Assembly (NCBI GenBank): GCA_944387435.1
Contig: CALXEW010000012.1
Location: 1 to 49,705, forward strand
DNA from: an uncultured Clostridia bacterium
GTDB lineage: Bacteria > Bacillota > Clostridia > TANB77 > CAG-508
Reading direction: 5' to 3'
Length of the DNA stretch: 49,705 bases
Shown here: positions 16,342-25,912 of the stretch, piece by piece
Layout of the letters: every line of letters starts with the position of its first letter
Numbering within the stretch: position 1 is the first letter of the stretch
Notes under the pieces: generated by a model
The model's database searches: none
The model's input: only the letters and a program-made list of their open reading frames with translations
Told to the model about the DNA's origin: nothing
Position numbers and translations under genes: made by a program

Positions 16342-17284
16342 ATTTATTTTCTTCATTTTTTTCGCCTTTTGAATTTTCTTTTTGTTTCTTTAGTTTTTCT
16401 CTTAATTCTTTTAATTTACTTTTTCTTTCATTTTTCTCTATCGCAAACCTCTTTGTAACAACATTACTTATTAATATTTTCTTTAAAACATCTTCTCTTA
16501 CATCAGCAATCAGTGTTCCATCTTTTGCAACAGATATTTTCCCAGTTTCCTCAGATACTACAACTACTATACTATCTGATTCTTTTGATATTCCTATTGC
16601 TGCTCTATGTCTTGTGCCTAATTCTTTTGCAATATCTTTATCATCTGCTAAAGGTAATACACATGCTGCAGCAGCTATTTTATTTCCTGATATTACAACA
16701 GCCCCATCATGAAGAGGTGTTTTAGGCTCAAATATATTTACTAATAATTGAGGTGAAACATCCGCATCCATAGGTATTCCTGTTGCTATTATATCCTGTA
16801 TTTTTATATCTCTTTCTATTACAATCAAAGCTCCTGTCTTTGTTTTTGCAAGCTCTGTTGCTGCAATTACTATCTTATAAATATCCTCTTTAGTTTTAGT
16901 TGCTAAATCTTTATCAATTCCAAAAAACTTTGCAAGTTTATTAGTTCCAAGTTGCTCTAGTGCACGTCTTAACTCTGGTTGGAATATTACTATAATTGCA
17001 ATAACTCCTAAATTCATTATTCCAGTTAAAATCCAATTTAATATTTTAAGATTCAATAACCCACTTACCCATGTTGCAATTATTAAAAGAGCTATTCCTT
17101 TTATCAATTGCCAAGCTCTTGAGCCCTTAACAATTTTAAAAAAACAATATACTAGAAAACAAACTATTGCTAAATCTAGTATTAAAGTTACAAGTTCAAA
17201 TGGGTTTGATTGTAATGATTTTATATACGCTACTATATTATCTTTATAAAAATTTTCCCAATTCATTCCTAAATCAATTACCAT
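16340..17284 (-). CDS. cdaA: Diadenylate cyclase (c-di-AMP synthase)
   Basis: Membrane-bound CdaA/DacA that joins two ATP into c-di-AMP, controlling potassium and osmolyte transport and wall homeostasis. Three N-terminal membrane segments lie within residues 30-105. The DAC domain has both catalytic motifs, DGA at 193-195 (PLHDGAVVI) and RHR at 225-227 (GTRHRAAIG). The C-terminal tail is strongly charged (Lys/Glu). TAGGAG lies before the ATG. In most Firmicutes cdaA is followed by the regulator cdaR and glmM. Here no cdaR follows, and instead a 46-residue membrane protein gene precedes it. Confidence 0.95.
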   Translation of the reverse strand: MVIDLGMNWENFYKDNIVAYIKSLQSNPFELVTLILDLAIVCFLVYCFFKIVKGSRAWQLIKGIALLIIATWVSGLLNLKILNWILTGIMNLGVIAIIVIFQPELRRALEQLGTNKLAKFFGIDKDLATKTKEDIYKIVIAATELAKTKTGALIVIERDIKIQDIIATGIPMDADVSPQLLVNIFEPKTPLHDGAVVISGNKIAAAACVLPLADDKDIAKELGTRHRAAIGISKESDSIVVVVSEETGKISVAKDGTLIADVREDVLKKILISNVVTKRFAIEKNERKSKLKELREKLKKQKENSKGEKNEENK

Positions 17285-17305
17285 ATAATTTTCTCCTAAC
17301 TTTTA

Positions 17306-17446
17306 TTACATTAAGGCATATACTAGTGTTATTGCTGTTCCTCCTACCATTAATACTGCAAGAACTCCTGCAGTTACTTTAACAAATATTTGTCCTTTAT
17401 CATATTTATTATTTTTCTTCTCTTTATTTTCTTTATTTTTTCTCAT
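17306..17446 (-). CDS. 46-residue single-span membrane protein upstream of cdaA
   Basis: A small gene with AAAGGATGGAG before its ATG, ending 21 bases before the cdaA start. It has a basic, Asn/Lys-rich N-terminus (MRKNKENKEKKNNKYDKG) followed by one membrane segment, VKVTAGVLAVLMVGGTAITL, and a short end. It shares the promoter with cdaA, so a role as a partner or modulator of the cyclase is possible but unproven. It resembles small DUF4044-like proteins of Firmicutes only in build. Confidence 0.75.
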   Translation of the reverse strand: MRKNKENKEKKNNKYDKGQIFVKVTAGVLAVLMVGGTAITLVYALM

Positions 17447-17480
17447 TAATGCTCCATCCTTTCGATATATATTCTATAAT

Positions 17481-17508
17481 ATTATAGCACATTATAATTT
17501 TTTTTCAA
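17481..17508 (-). promoter_or_regulatory. Promoter of the small membrane protein-cdaA operon
   Basis: Minus-strand TTGAAA (17508-17503), 16-base spacer and perfect TATAAT (17486-17481). Confidence 0.7.
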
Positions 17509-17536
17509 ATACTTATTTTCACTTTCCAAAACTTTC

Positions 17537-18841
17537 TTATTTTATTACTTTTATAATAGTGTCTAATTTTTCTGCTTTATCTTCTCTTATTTTTATAATT
17601 TGTTTTATTCTTTCTTTCGCACTTTCTAATTGCTCTAGATTATTTACATGTAGATATGCTAGTTCTTCATCCTTTGTAACGTAGTCTCCTACTTTTTTTA
17701 ATAATGAAACTCCTACTGTAGAATCTATTTTATCTTCTTTTCTTACTCTTCCTGCTCCTAAGCTGCATGCTAATTTTCCAATTTCTTTTGCATTGATACT
17801 ATAAATATATCCTGGCTTTTCACTATAAATTGGCTCAACATATTTTGACTCTTCAAAATTTTCTAAATATTCCAAATATGTTACATCTCCACCTTGAGTT
17901 TTAACTAATTCCATAAATTTACTATATGCTTTTCCGTTTTGTAAATTTTCAGTCAATAAGTTCTTTGCTTTATCTATACTTTCTGCTTCTCCAGCTAATA
18001 ATAGCATATATGCTCCTAATTCTAATACCACATCTTTTACATCTTCTGCCATTTTTCCTTTTAATGCTTCTATAGCTTCTTTTACTTCTAAAGAATTTCC
18101 CACATTATATCCGAGTGGTTCTTGCATTTTAGTTAACACACATACAGTTTCTCTATTAGCTAGCTTTCCTATACTTATCATTTCTTTTGCCAATTTTTCA
18201 GCATCATGTAAGTTCTTCATAAAAGCTCCATTTCCCACTGTTACATCTAAAACTATTTTTTGTGCACCACTTGCAATCTTTTTACTCATTATACTTGATG
18301 CAATTAAAGGTATACTTTCAACACAAGAAATAGAATCTCTTAAAGCATATAACTTCTTATCAGCAGGGGCTAAATTCAATGTTTGTGAAATCATACTAAT
18401 ACCTATATTTTCCACATTCTCTATAAATTTGTTGATAGTTATATCTGTTCTATATCCAGGAATTGACTCTAATTTATCCACTGTTCCTCCTGTAAAACCT
18501 AATCCTCTTCCTGACATTTTCGCAACAGCAACACCACAAGATGCAACTAATGGAAGTAATATTAAAGATATCTTATCTCCTACTCCTCCTGTTGAGTGTT
18601 TATCTACTATTATTTTATTTAATTTAGATAAATCTAATACCTCTCCTGAATTAGCCATAGCAATAGTCAAATTTGCTGTTTCTTTGTCTGTCATTCCTTG
18701 AATAAATATAGCCATAACCAAAGCTGCTGCTTGATAATCTGTTATTTCTCCTTTTGTATATCCATTTACAAAGAACTCTATTTCTTCCTTTGACAACTCT
18801 TTCTTATCTCTTTTTTTCTCTATAATATCTAATATTGTCAT
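17537..18841 (-). CDS. pdp: Pyrimidine-nucleoside / thymidine phosphorylase
   Basis: Reversible phosphorolysis of thymidine, uridine and deoxyuridine to base and (deoxy)ribose-1-phosphate in nucleoside salvage. The 434-residue protein shows the family phosphate-site motif KHSTGGVGDK, the signature KMSGRGLGFTGGTVDKLESIPG, and YALRDSISCVESIPLIASSIMSKK at the base-binding site. The C-terminal domain includes GAGRVRKEDKIDSTVGV. GGAGGAAGT precedes the ATG. It is 15 bases downstream of rnhB, in an operon with rnhB and a pilin-like gene. It could equally be called deoA. The broad-specificity Pyn form is the usual one in Firmicutes. Confidence 0.93.
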   Translation of the reverse strand: MTILDIIEKKRDKKELSKEEIEFFVNGYTKGEITDYQAAALVMAIFIQGMTDKETANLTIAMANSGEVLDLSKLNKIIVDKHSTGGVGDKISLILLPLVASCGVAVAKMSGRGLGFTGGTVDKLESIPGYRTDITINKFIENVENIGISMISQTLNLAPADKKLYALRDSISCVESIPLIASSIMSKKIASGAQKIVLDVTVGNGAFMKNLHDAEKLAKEMISIGKLANRETVCVLTKMQEPLGYNVGNSLEVKEAIEALKGKMAEDVKDVVLELGAYMLLLAGEAESIDKAKNLLTENLQNGKAYSKFMELVKTQGGDVTYLEYLENFEESKYVEPIYSEKPGYIYSINAKEIGKLACSLGAGRVRKEDKIDSTVGVSLLKKVGDYVTKDEELAYLHVNNLEQLESAKERIKQIIKIREDKAEKLDTIIKVIK

Positions 18842-18856
18842 ACTTCCTCCTAAAAT

Positions 18857-19489
18857 TTAACCATTTGTAAAATGTTTTGTAAATGTCAGTCTATGAATTG
18901 GACATAAACCATACTCTTTTATTGCTGCTATATGCTTTGCTGTTCCATATCCTTTATTTGATATAAATCCATACTGAGGATATATTTCATCCCATTGTCT
19001 CATTATTCTATCCCTTGTTACTTTTGCCAAAATAGATGCTGCTGCTATATTGTAACATCTACTATCTCCCTTTACTAGTGGTTCATATGGTATCCCTCTT
19101 GTATTTATATGTTCTAAAGCATCTACTAATATTAACTCTGGCTTTATTTCTAGTCCATCTATTACTTCTGTTACACCTTTTTTGGTTGCATTTAATATAT
19201 TTATATCATCTATAACATCTTGTTCTATAACTGCTATAGAATAACTTATTGCTTCTTCTTTTATGGTATCATATAATTTTTCTCTTCTTTTTTCAGTGAC
19301 TTTTTTAGAATCATTAACAAATTCTATCATTGAATTTTCTGGCATAATAACACCTGCAACTACTACTGGTCCAGCCAAAGGGCCACGTCCTGCTTCATCT
19401 ATCCCACAAATATATTTAAAACCTTTGTTATATAAATCTTTTTCTATCTCTTTTAATTTTATTAGTCTTTCTATTTCTTTATCTTTCAT
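18857..19489 (-). CDS. rnhB: Ribonuclease HII
   Basis: Removes ribonucleotides and RNA from RNA-DNA hybrids in DNA. The 210-residue protein has the motif CGIDEAGRGPLAGPVV with the first Asp-Glu metal ligands, VNDSKKVTEKRRE, ILVDALEH with another catalytic Asp, and the late KGDSRCYNIAAASILAKVTRDR. It follows the pilin-like gene by nine bases and precedes pdp by 15 bases. Confidence 0.96.
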   Translation of the reverse strand: MKDKEIERLIKLKEIEKDLYNKGFKYICGIDEAGRGPLAGPVVVAGVIMPENSMIEFVNDSKKVTEKRREKLYDTIKEEAISYSIAVIEQDVIDDINILNATKKGVTEVIDGLEIKPELILVDALEHINTRGIPYEPLVKGDSRCYNIAAASILAKVTRDRIMRQWDEIYPQYGFISNKGYGTAKHIAAIKEYGLCPIHRLTFTKHFTNG

Positions 19490-19498
19490 TACTCTTCC

Positions 19499-19990
19499 CT
19501 ATACTTCCAAATCATCTATATCTGTTAAAGAATATTTTCCATCATACCCAACAGTATTATATACTTCTACAGTTGCATTTGTATCATCAAATTTCAGCAA
19601 ATAATTTTCTTCGTCTTCCAACGATATATCTTCTAATCCCCATAGTGCCATAGTATCTTTAGTTACCAAATAGCAATCAGCAACCGGTATACTATCTGGT
19701 GCTGTAATACCACTTGCTGGCTGTAGTTTTGCATTAGTAACATATACTTCATTTCTTACTTCTGCTTTTTTTGCATCGTCTGGTGAAACTCCCATTTTAA
19801 AATTTGCTTCTTCTACTAACCCTTTTGCCTTAGCTTCAATTAGTAACATATTTGTCCTCAGTTCCTCTAATTGAGCTTTCTCTAAGGCATCTCTTCCTGT
19901 ATAAATTGCTACTCCAGCTAATATTATTAATACTACTATAGTTATTACTAATGCAACTAATGTTATTCCTTTGTTATTTTTTATTTGCAT
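19499..19990 (-). CDS. Prepilin-like protein
   Basis: 163 residues. A short basic leader ends at Gly in NNKG, followed by ITLVALVITIVVLIILAGVAIY, a type IV pilin-type cleavage/methylation segment. An amphipathic helix (ALEKAQLEELRTNMLLIEAKAKGL) and a soluble domain follow (about 90 residues), with no GLUG repeats. AAAGGGTGA precedes the ATG. It is first in an operon with rnhB and pdp, an odd pairing for a surface protein. No assembly ATPase or prepilin peptidase is in the window. Confidence 0.8.
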   Translation of the reverse strand: MQIKNNKGITLVALVITIVVLIILAGVAIYTGRDALEKAQLEELRTNMLLIEAKAKGLVEEANFKMGVSPDDAKKAEVRNEVYVTNAKLQPASGITAPDSIPVADCYLVTKDTMALWGLEDISLEDEENYLLKFDDTNATVEVYNTVGYDGKYSLTDIDDLEV

Positions 19991-20194
19991 TTATTTCACC
20001 CTTTACTTTTTATTTTTACTTATTATATATTTTTAGTAAAATTTTTTCAATAGAAAAAAACAAAAATAATATATTTCAAATCCATTTAGTGTCAACAAAC
20101 TTTCTAATTTTTTTCACAAAATATTCACAAACCTATTGTATTATATCATTGTATTAGGATAAGATATATAAAGATAGTTTAGGAGGTCTTGAAA

Positions 20195-21484
20195 ATGGAA
20201 GAAAACAATAACAACAATAAAAATGTCGTTTATGAAGTAAAACCAGAAAACAACACAAATTTTAAAACAGTACAAAATCCTAGTTCTTATAAAAATTATG
20301 AGAATTCTAAAAAGCAAAAATCAGGAACAGGTTTTGCAAAAAGCATTTTATTACCATTTGTTAGTGGCGTTGTAGGATGTGCTGTAGTAGTAGGAACTTG
20401 TTTTGGAGTTCCATCAATTCGTTCTAATATATTAGGAACAAATAATTCAACTAATGATAAGTCCTCAAATTCATCAACTATTGGGTATGTAAGTCAAACA
20501 TCATTATCAAATTATTCAGATACAGCTGTTTATGCTGCAAATAAAATTTTACCTTCTGTTGTAGGTATTACTGTAGAATATAATGTAAATTCTCTATACT
20601 CAATGTTTGGTAATAGAGCCCAATCTTCTTCAGCAACAGCCAGCGGTTCTGGAATTATTATTAGTGAAGATGGCTATATTTTAACAAATAACCACATAGT
20701 ATCAAGTTCTTCTGATAGTGACTATTATGAAGTTTCATCAGCTACAAAAGTAACTGTAAAATTATTTAACGATGATACTGAATATGAAGCTAAAATTATA
20801 GGAACTGATGAGCAAACAGATTTAGCTGTTATAAAAATCGATAAAACTGATTTACCAAAAGCTGAATTTGCTGATTCTGATAGTATTAAAGTTGGAGAAT
20901 TTGCTATGGCTGTAGGAAATCCATTAGGAATGGAAAGCAGTATAACTTGTGGTGTTGTTAGTGCTGTAAATAGAGAAATTACAGATACTGATGGAAACAC
21001 TTATACATTAATCCAAACAGATGCTGCTATTAATGCTGGTAATAGTGGTGGAGCTTTAGTAAATAGTGAAGGTCAAGTTATTGGTATTAATACATTAAAA
21101 TTACAAGGTACTGGAATTGAAGGTATGGGATTTGCTATTCCAATAAATTCTACTGAAGATATAACTTCTCAATTAATTGAATATAGTAAAGTAAGAAGAC
21201 CTTATATTGGAATTACCGGTATGGATTTAGACGAAGAAACAGCAAAAGCTAATGACTTAGTTGTTGGTATTTATGTAAAAGCTGTTGACGATTTCTCTGC
21301 TGCTGAAAAGGCTGGAGTTAAACCTGGTGATGTAATTATTGAAGCAGATGGACAAAAAATTACTACTATGGATGAATTAAATGAAATAAAAAATAAACAC
21401 CAAATAGGTGACCAAATGACTCTTAAAGTAAATCGTGACGGCCAAGAAAGAGATTTAACTGTTACATTAGATGAACAACCTTAA
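20195..21484 (+). CDS. HtrA/DegP-like membrane-anchored serine protease
   Basis: Extracytoplasmic quality-control protease of 429 residues. A disordered cytoplasmic N-terminus rich in Asn/Lys leads to one membrane span (about residues 48-70). The trypsin-like domain has the triad His167 (TNNHIVSS), Asp209 (TDLAVIKI) and Ser284 (GNSGGALV). A C-terminal PDZ domain (about 330-425, VKPGDVIIEADGQKIT) follows. The true start is the ATG with AGGAGG eight bases upstream. An upstream TTG is in frame but badly spaced. It is monocistronic with a strong terminator. Confidence 0.94.
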   Translation: MEENNNNNKNVVYEVKPENNTNFKTVQNPSSYKNYENSKKQKSGTGFAKSILLPFVSGVVGCAVVVGTCFGVPSIRSNILGTNNSTNDKSSNSSTIGYVSQTSLSNYSDTAVYAANKILPSVVGITVEYNVNSLYSMFGNRAQSSSATASGSGIIISEDGYILTNNHIVSSSSDSDYYEVSSATKVTVKLFNDDTEYEAKIIGTDEQTDLAVIKIDKTDLPKAEFADSDSIKVGEFAMAVGNPLGMESSITCGVVSAVNREITDTDGNTYTLIQTDAAINAGNSGGALVNSEGQVIGINTLKLQGTGIEGMGFAIPINSTEDITSQLIEYSKVRRPYIGITGMDLDEETAKANDLVVGIYVKAVDDFSAAEKAGVKPGDVIIEADGQKITTMDELNEIKNKHQIGDQMTLKVNRDGQERDLTVTLDEQP

Positions 21485-21507
21485 TAAATTCCTAATTTAT
21501 TTATTAG

Positions 21508-21555
21508 AGCACATCTTATTATAGAATTTTTGAATTCAAATAAGATGTGCTTTTT
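21508..21555 (+). terminator. Terminator of the htrA-like gene
   Basis: AGCACATCTTATT and AATAAGATGTGCT form a 13-bp stem followed by TTTTCTTTTT. Confidence 0.85.
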
Positions 21556-21768
21556 CTTTTTGTATTAACTATTATAAATATATAGCTATTCGAAACCCAT
21601 AATAATTTGAAAACATAATATCAGTCGTTTTAAAATTAGTCTTCTAAATTATATTTTATTGTTTTTTCACTTTCAGTTCACAAAATGGACAAATTTCCTT
21701 ACTAAAATATAAGCATAATCAGTTAAGATACTGATTTAAAATAAAAAACATCCCCTTTTATTTTCAAA

Positions 21769-21800
21769 AAGAGAAGCTCAAAAGCTTCTCTTAATTTTTT
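21769..21800. terminator. Second hairpin terminator downstream of the htrA-like gene
   Basis: AAGAGAAGCT, CAAA loop and AGCTTCTCTT form a perfect 10-bp stem with T-runs on both sides. It could serve the minus-strand gene that ends at 21845. In the rest of the 21556-21844 gap I see only this hairpin and the dispersed palindrome at 21804-21840. Confidence 0.75.
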
Positions 21801-21803
21801 TAT

Positions 21804-21840
21804 TATGCTGTTTTTTGAGCCCGTCCTAAAAAACAGTATA
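21804..21840. repeat. Dispersed palindromic element, copy 1
   Basis: Stem TATGCTGTTTTTT / AAAAAACAGTATA closes a loop GAGCCCGTCCT. The same stem and a GA-N-YCCGTCC-type loop recur at 37391-37425 (inverted), 37483-37516 and 43048-43083. Confidence 0.85.
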
Positions 21841-21844
21841 AATA

Positions 21845-22708
21845 TTATAAAATAACCAAATCCATTTCACTAGTATCCGCAGCATTTCCATAAGCATAAA
21901 TTATATATAAAGCATTTGGTGTTAAATAAAACTCTGTAGATTTCTCTAACTCATATATATCACTTGAAGTATCTCTTGAAAAAACATTATATCCTAAACT
22001 TTGTAAATCTTTTGCCTTATCATCTTCTTCTTGTACTTTTGTATTTATTCTATTTTGAACCTCTTGTTCATCTAATTTTTCTATTTTTAACACTTCTTGT
22101 AATGTTATTTCTTTGTTATTTCGTAAATCATAGTTATAAGTTTGTATTATAACCTTTTGAGCATTAGACCCCTCCTTAAGATTTGCTCTTATCATAAGCG
22201 ATAAAATACCATCTTGAACATTTGCTACATAGTCAACTGTATAAATTATGTTAGAATTTTCTGTTTGTAAAACATTGTCAGCAAGTACTTTAAAAATACT
22301 TTCTATTTCCTGATTATATCCATCTGTTATTTCATTATCAACATTTATATGTGGAATATTAACTTCTACATTATAACTATTTAATTTACTTTCCTTTTTT
22401 TGATACCCTGTATACACTAAATCTTTATCTTGTTCTTTTTTCTTACCATTATTTTCTCCATTATCATTATTTACACCATTTATAAATAAACTACCAAATT
22501 CAGATTCTAATGCTAAAATATCATCTTCCGATTTACTTCCATATGCTGATTCGCTACCCATTCCTATAAAGCTTGCTAAATCTATCCTTGCATAGAATTG
22601 GACATAGAAAGCAACTATAATAGAAATAATACATATCAAAATAATTGATGCATATAAAATTATTTGTCTTTTTTTTATTTTTTCCTTTTCTGGTAATGTA
22701 ACGTTCAT
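21845..22708 (-). CDS. Membrane-anchored extracytoplasmic protein (PdaC/RsiV-like domain)
   Basis: 287 residues. A short basic cytoplasmic start is followed by one membrane span (LYASIILICIISIIVAFYVQF), a charged Asn-rich linker (about 55-95), and an outer domain. The outer domain begins with a strand-rich segment (KLNSYNVEVNIPHIN) and contains IIYTVDYVANVQDGILSLMIRANL and LRNNKEITLQEVLK. This order resembles the DUF4163/DUF3298 module found in PdaC and in the anti-sigma factor RsiV. No sigma factor gene is adjacent, so an anti-sigma role is not supported. It has an ATG start with no strong Shine-Dalgarno, and is divergent from clpE. Confidence 0.5.
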   Translation of the reverse strand: MNVTLPEKEKIKKRQIILYASIILICIISIIVAFYVQFYARIDLASFIGMGSESAYGSKSEDDILALESEFGSLFINGVNNDNGENNGKKKEQDKDLVYTGYQKKESKLNSYNVEVNIPHINVDNEITDGYNQEIESIFKVLADNVLQTENSNIIYTVDYVANVQDGILSLMIRANLKEGSNAQKVIIQTYNYDLRNNKEITLQEVLKIEKLDEQEVQNRINTKVQEEDDKAKDLQSLGYNVFSRDTSSDIYELEKSTEFYLTPNALYIIYAYGNAADTSEMDLVIL

Positions 22709-22822
22709 TCTTTAACCTCATCTTATTTTTTCATTTTTGTTATATTTGTTATATCTATTTAATTATAACATTATTCTTTCTATTATTCAACATTAATTTT
22801 GTATTAATCTTCCTATAAAATG

Positions 22823-22851
22823 TTGACTATTCCTTTATTTTAGAGTATTAT
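22823..22851 (+). promoter_or_regulatory. Promoter of clpE
   Basis: TTGACT (22823-22828), 17 bases and TATTAT (22846-22851), about 40 bases before the ATG. I looked for the CtsR heptad repeat usual for clpE and did not find a convincing copy. Confidence 0.65.
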
Positions 22852-22892
22852 TATATAGATATAATATTATAAAGAAATGAGGAATTAAAAGT

Positions 22893-25250
22893 ATGTTATG
22901 TTCAGAATGTAATAAGAATCCTGCCATACTTTTTTATAAAAAAATAGAAAATGGTAAAGAGTCTTTAGAAGGATATTGTTATGACTGTGCCAAGAAAAAA
23001 GGCATTAATCCTACTGAGGTTTTATCAGAGCAAAATAACCTTCTTTCAAAGGATAAAATGAATCTTAACGATATGACTCAACAATTGGAGACAATTTTTA
23101 AAGATTTAGCCGAAAACATAAACTTAGAAGATATTGAAAATATGGAAGGAGCAATCACATTTGATAATGCAAATGATGATAATCCTGATTCCCCAAAAAT
23201 ATCAGGAGCAGCTATTCCTATTGGATCTATCTTTTCTAATATGTTTCAAAACAAAAACGATAGTGATGAAGAACAAGAAACAAGTAATGGCAGAAAAAAA
23301 GTAAAAGTAGAAAAAAAGAAAAATAAAAAACAAAATAAGAAAAAGAAATTTTTAGACACATTTGGTACTAATCTAACAAATAAAGCTAAAAATAATGAAT
23401 TAGATATAGTAATTGGTAGAGATAAAGAAATTGGAAGAGTTATTCAAATACTAAATAGACGTTCTAAAAATAACCCTTGTTTAATTGGTGAACCTGGTGT
23501 TGGAAAAACTGCAATTGCACAAGGATTAGCAATTCGTATTGCTAATCAAAACGTACCAGCTAAACTTTTAAATAAAGAAGTTTATTTACTAGATATGACT
23601 TCTATTATTGCAGGAACACAATTTAGAGGTCAATTTGAATCAAGAATGAAAGGTATTATTGATGAGTGTAAAGAATATGGAAATATCATTTTAGTAATTG
23701 ATGAAATCCATAATATAATTGGCGCAGGAGATGGAGAACATTCTATGAATGCTGCTAATATTTTAAAACCAGCCCTATCTAATGGAGAAATTCAATTGAT
23801 TGGCACAACTACTTTAAAAGAATACAGAAAATATATTGAAAAAGATTCAGCTTTGGAGAGAAGATTCCAACAAGTTTTAGTTGAGGAACCAAACGAAGAT
23901 GATTCTATTTCAATTCTTGAAGGAATCAAAAAATATTATGAAGAATATCATAAAGTAAAAATCTCTTCTGATGTGATTCGCCAAGCTGTTATTATGTCTG
24001 AAAAATATATCCATGATAGATTTTTACCTGATAAAGCAATTGATATTCTAGATGAAGCTTGTTCTAGGATAAACTTAGAAAATAAGGAATTATATAAATT
24101 AGAAATGCTAAAACAAGAACTTTCTCAAGTACAAGCTGAAAAAGAAGAAGTAGTCGCAGCTGATTCAACAGAAGATTACCAAAGAGCAGCTGACTTAAAA
24201 ACTCGTGAATGCCAATTGATAGAAGAAATTGATAAATTAAATGAAAAGGCAAAACCGAAACAATTAACAATTCAAGATATTGCAAACGTTATTGAAAGCT
24301 GGACTAAAATTCCTGTTAAGAAAATAACAGAAGAAGAAACCTTAAAATTATTAAACCTAGAAGAAAATCTTCATAAAAGAATTATTGGTCAAGATGAAGC
24401 AGTAAATAGTGTAGCAAGAGCAATTAGAAGAAATCGTGCTGGATTAAAAAGTACAAATAGACCTCCTTCATTTATATTTGTAGGTCCTACAGGTGTTGGT
24501 AAAACTGAACTTGCAAAATCTTTAGCTTATGAAATGTTTGGATCAGAAGATTCTATTATTAGAATTGATATGTCTGAATATATGGAAAGTCACTCTACTT
24601 CTAAATTGATAGGTGCACCTCCAGGATACGTTGGATATGATGATGCAGGACAACTTACTGAAAAAGTAAAAAGGAAACCTTATTCTATTATCCTTTTAGA
24701 CGAAATAGAAAAAGCTCATCCTGATGTATTTAATATTTTATTACAAGTATTAGATGACGGAAAGCTTACAGATAGTCAAGGAAACACAGTTAGTTTTTCA
24801 AATACAATAATTATTATGACATCAAATGCAGGTTCAAATATCAATACAAACTCTATTGGTTTTGGAAAGCAAACTCTTGATAAAGGAAAAGTATTAGACA
24901 AACTAAAAGATGTATTTAGACCTGAATTCTTAAATAGAGTTGATGAAATAATTAGCTTTGACCCATTAACTAAAGAACAATTGTTACAAATTGTTGATTT
25001 AATGTTAAAAGACACTGATAAAGCTTTAAAAGATAAAGATATAGCAATGGAAGTTACTCCTAAGGCTAAAGACTTTATATTAGAAAAAGGAACTGATATA
25101 AAATTTGGAGCAAGACCTTTAAGAAGAGCTATTCAAAGATATGTTGAAGATGAGTTATCTGAGATGATATTAAGAGGAGAACTTCAAGATGGTCAAAATG
25201 TAAAAGTAGATTTTGAAAATGATAAATTAAAATTTGAAGTTATTAAATAG
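22893..25250 (+). CDS. clpE: ClpE-like ATP-dependent protease ATPase subunit
   Basis: HSP100 unfoldase that feeds substrates to ClpP. The N-terminus is a four-cysteine zinc module (CSECNKNP... CYDCAKKKG), the mark of ClpE and McsA rather than ClpC. A charged linker follows, then AAA+ domain 1 with Walker [10 protein letters not shown] and Walker [10 protein letters not shown] short UVR-like coiled coil (about 410-445) leads to AAA+ domain 2 with Walker [10 protein letters not shown] and Walker [10 protein letters not shown]. The C-terminal domain has [15 protein letters not shown]. It is 785 residues long and continues into pgsA with a 9-base gap. One CGC arginine codon occurs at about 23976, so CGC is used in ordinary genes here whereas CGG is not. 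Confidence 0.92.
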   Translation: MLCSECNKNPAILFYKKIENGKESLEGYCYDCAKKKGINPTEVLSEQNNLLSKDKMNLNDMTQQLETIFKDLAENINLEDIENMEGAITFDNANDDNPDSPKISGAAIPIGSIFSNMFQNKNDSDEEQETSNGRKKVKVEKKKNKKQNKKKKFLDTFGTNLTNKAKNNELDIVIGRDKEIGRVIQILNRRSKNNPCLIGEPGVGKTAIAQGLAIRIANQNVPAKLLNKEVYLLDMTSIIAGTQFRGQFESRMKGIIDECKEYGNIILVIDEIHNIIGAGDGEHSMNAANILKPALSNGEIQLIGTTTLKEYRKYIEKDSALERRFQQVLVEEPNEDDSISILEGIKKYYEEYHKVKISSDVIRQAVIMSEKYIHDRFLPDKAIDILDEACSRINLENKELYKLEMLKQELSQVQAEKEEVVAADSTEDYQRAADLKTRECQLIEEIDKLNEKAKPKQLTIQDIANVIESWTKIPVKKITEEETLKLLNLEENLHKRIIGQDEAVNSVARAIRRNRAGLKSTNRPPSFIFVGPTGVGKTELAKSLAYEMFGSEDSIIRIDMSEYMESHSTSKLIGAPPGYVGYDDAGQLTEKVKRKPYSIILLDEIEKAHPDVFNILLQVLDDGKLTDSQGNTVSFSNTIIIMTSNAGSNINTNSIGFGKQTLDKGKVLDKLKDVFRPEFLNRVDEIISFDPLTKEQLLQIVDLMLKDTDKALKDKDIAMEVTPKAKDFILEKGTDIKFGARPLRRAIQRYVEDELSEMILRGELQDGQNVKVDFENDKLKFEVIK

Positions 25251-25259
25251 GAGAAAATT

Positions 25260-25853
25260 ATGTTAAAACATATACCAAATATACTTACGATTATAAGATT
25301 TTTATTAATACCATTTATACTATTTTATATTTTTACAGGAAACTATATTTTAGCATTTATATTTTTTACTATTTCTGGTATAACTGACATTGCAGATGGT
25401 TGTATTGCAAGAAAATATAATTTAATATCTAATTTTGGTAAACTAATGGATCCTTTAGCTGATAAATTAACACAAATTGCAACTCTAACCTCTTTAGTTG
25501 TTGTGAATATAATTCCACTTTGGATTTTAATTATAGTAATCTCTAAGGAATTTATAATGATTTGCGGAGCTTCTTTCCTTTACGGAAAAGATGTTGTAGT
25601 TTACAGCAAATGGTATGGTAAATTATCAACTGTTTTACTATATGTAGCAATTGTATTTTCACTACTTACAAAACAATTTGACCTTACTGGAATATGGGCA
25701 AATATTGATATGGCATTATTCTGTTTAGCAGTAACAGCTACTCTTTTCTCACTTATCATGTACATAAAAGATTTATACAAAAAAGGATTTATTGATAAAC
25801 AAGACTTAAAGAAGGAAGTAACCGTAGATAAGAAAGAAAAGAAAAAGAAATAA
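25260..25853 (+). CDS. pgsA: CDP-diacylglycerol-glycerol-3-phosphate 3-phosphatidyltransferase
   Basis: Makes phosphatidylglycerol phosphate, the committed step to phosphatidylglycerol and cardiolipin. The CDP-alcohol phosphatidyltransferase signature is complete: DIADGCIAR, then FGKLMDPLADK, within the second and third of about five membrane segments. It is 197 residues long with a Lys-rich C-terminal tail. TAGGAG precedes the ATG. It is nine bases downstream of clpE and followed by a terminator. Confidence 0.94.
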   Translation: MLKHIPNILTIIRFLLIPFILFYIFTGNYILAFIFFTISGITDIADGCIARKYNLISNFGKLMDPLADKLTQIATLTSLVVVNIIPLWILIIVISKEFIMICGASFLYGKDVVVYSKWYGKLSTVLLYVAIVFSLLTKQFDLTGIWANIDMALFCLAVTATLFSLIMYIKDLYKKGFIDKQDLKKEVTVDKKEKKKK

Positions 25854-25855
25854 AA

Positions 25856-25903
25856 TAAAAATAGGAACTGGATAGAATAATTATTCGGTTCCTATTTTAT
25901 TAA
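25856..25903. terminator. Terminator downstream of pgsA
   Basis: AAAATAGGAAC and GTTCCTATTTT form an 11-bp stem with T/A-rich flanks, between convergent genes. Confidence 0.8.
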
Positions 25904-25912
25904 AATTATAAT

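Noticed and set aside
21845..22708. Anti-sigma factor RsiV
   Set aside because: Only a loose resemblance of the outer domain, and no sigma factor gene beside it.
22801..22892. CtsR operator upstream of clpE
   Set aside because: The TTGACT here fits a -35 box. A second heptad at the required spacing is absent.
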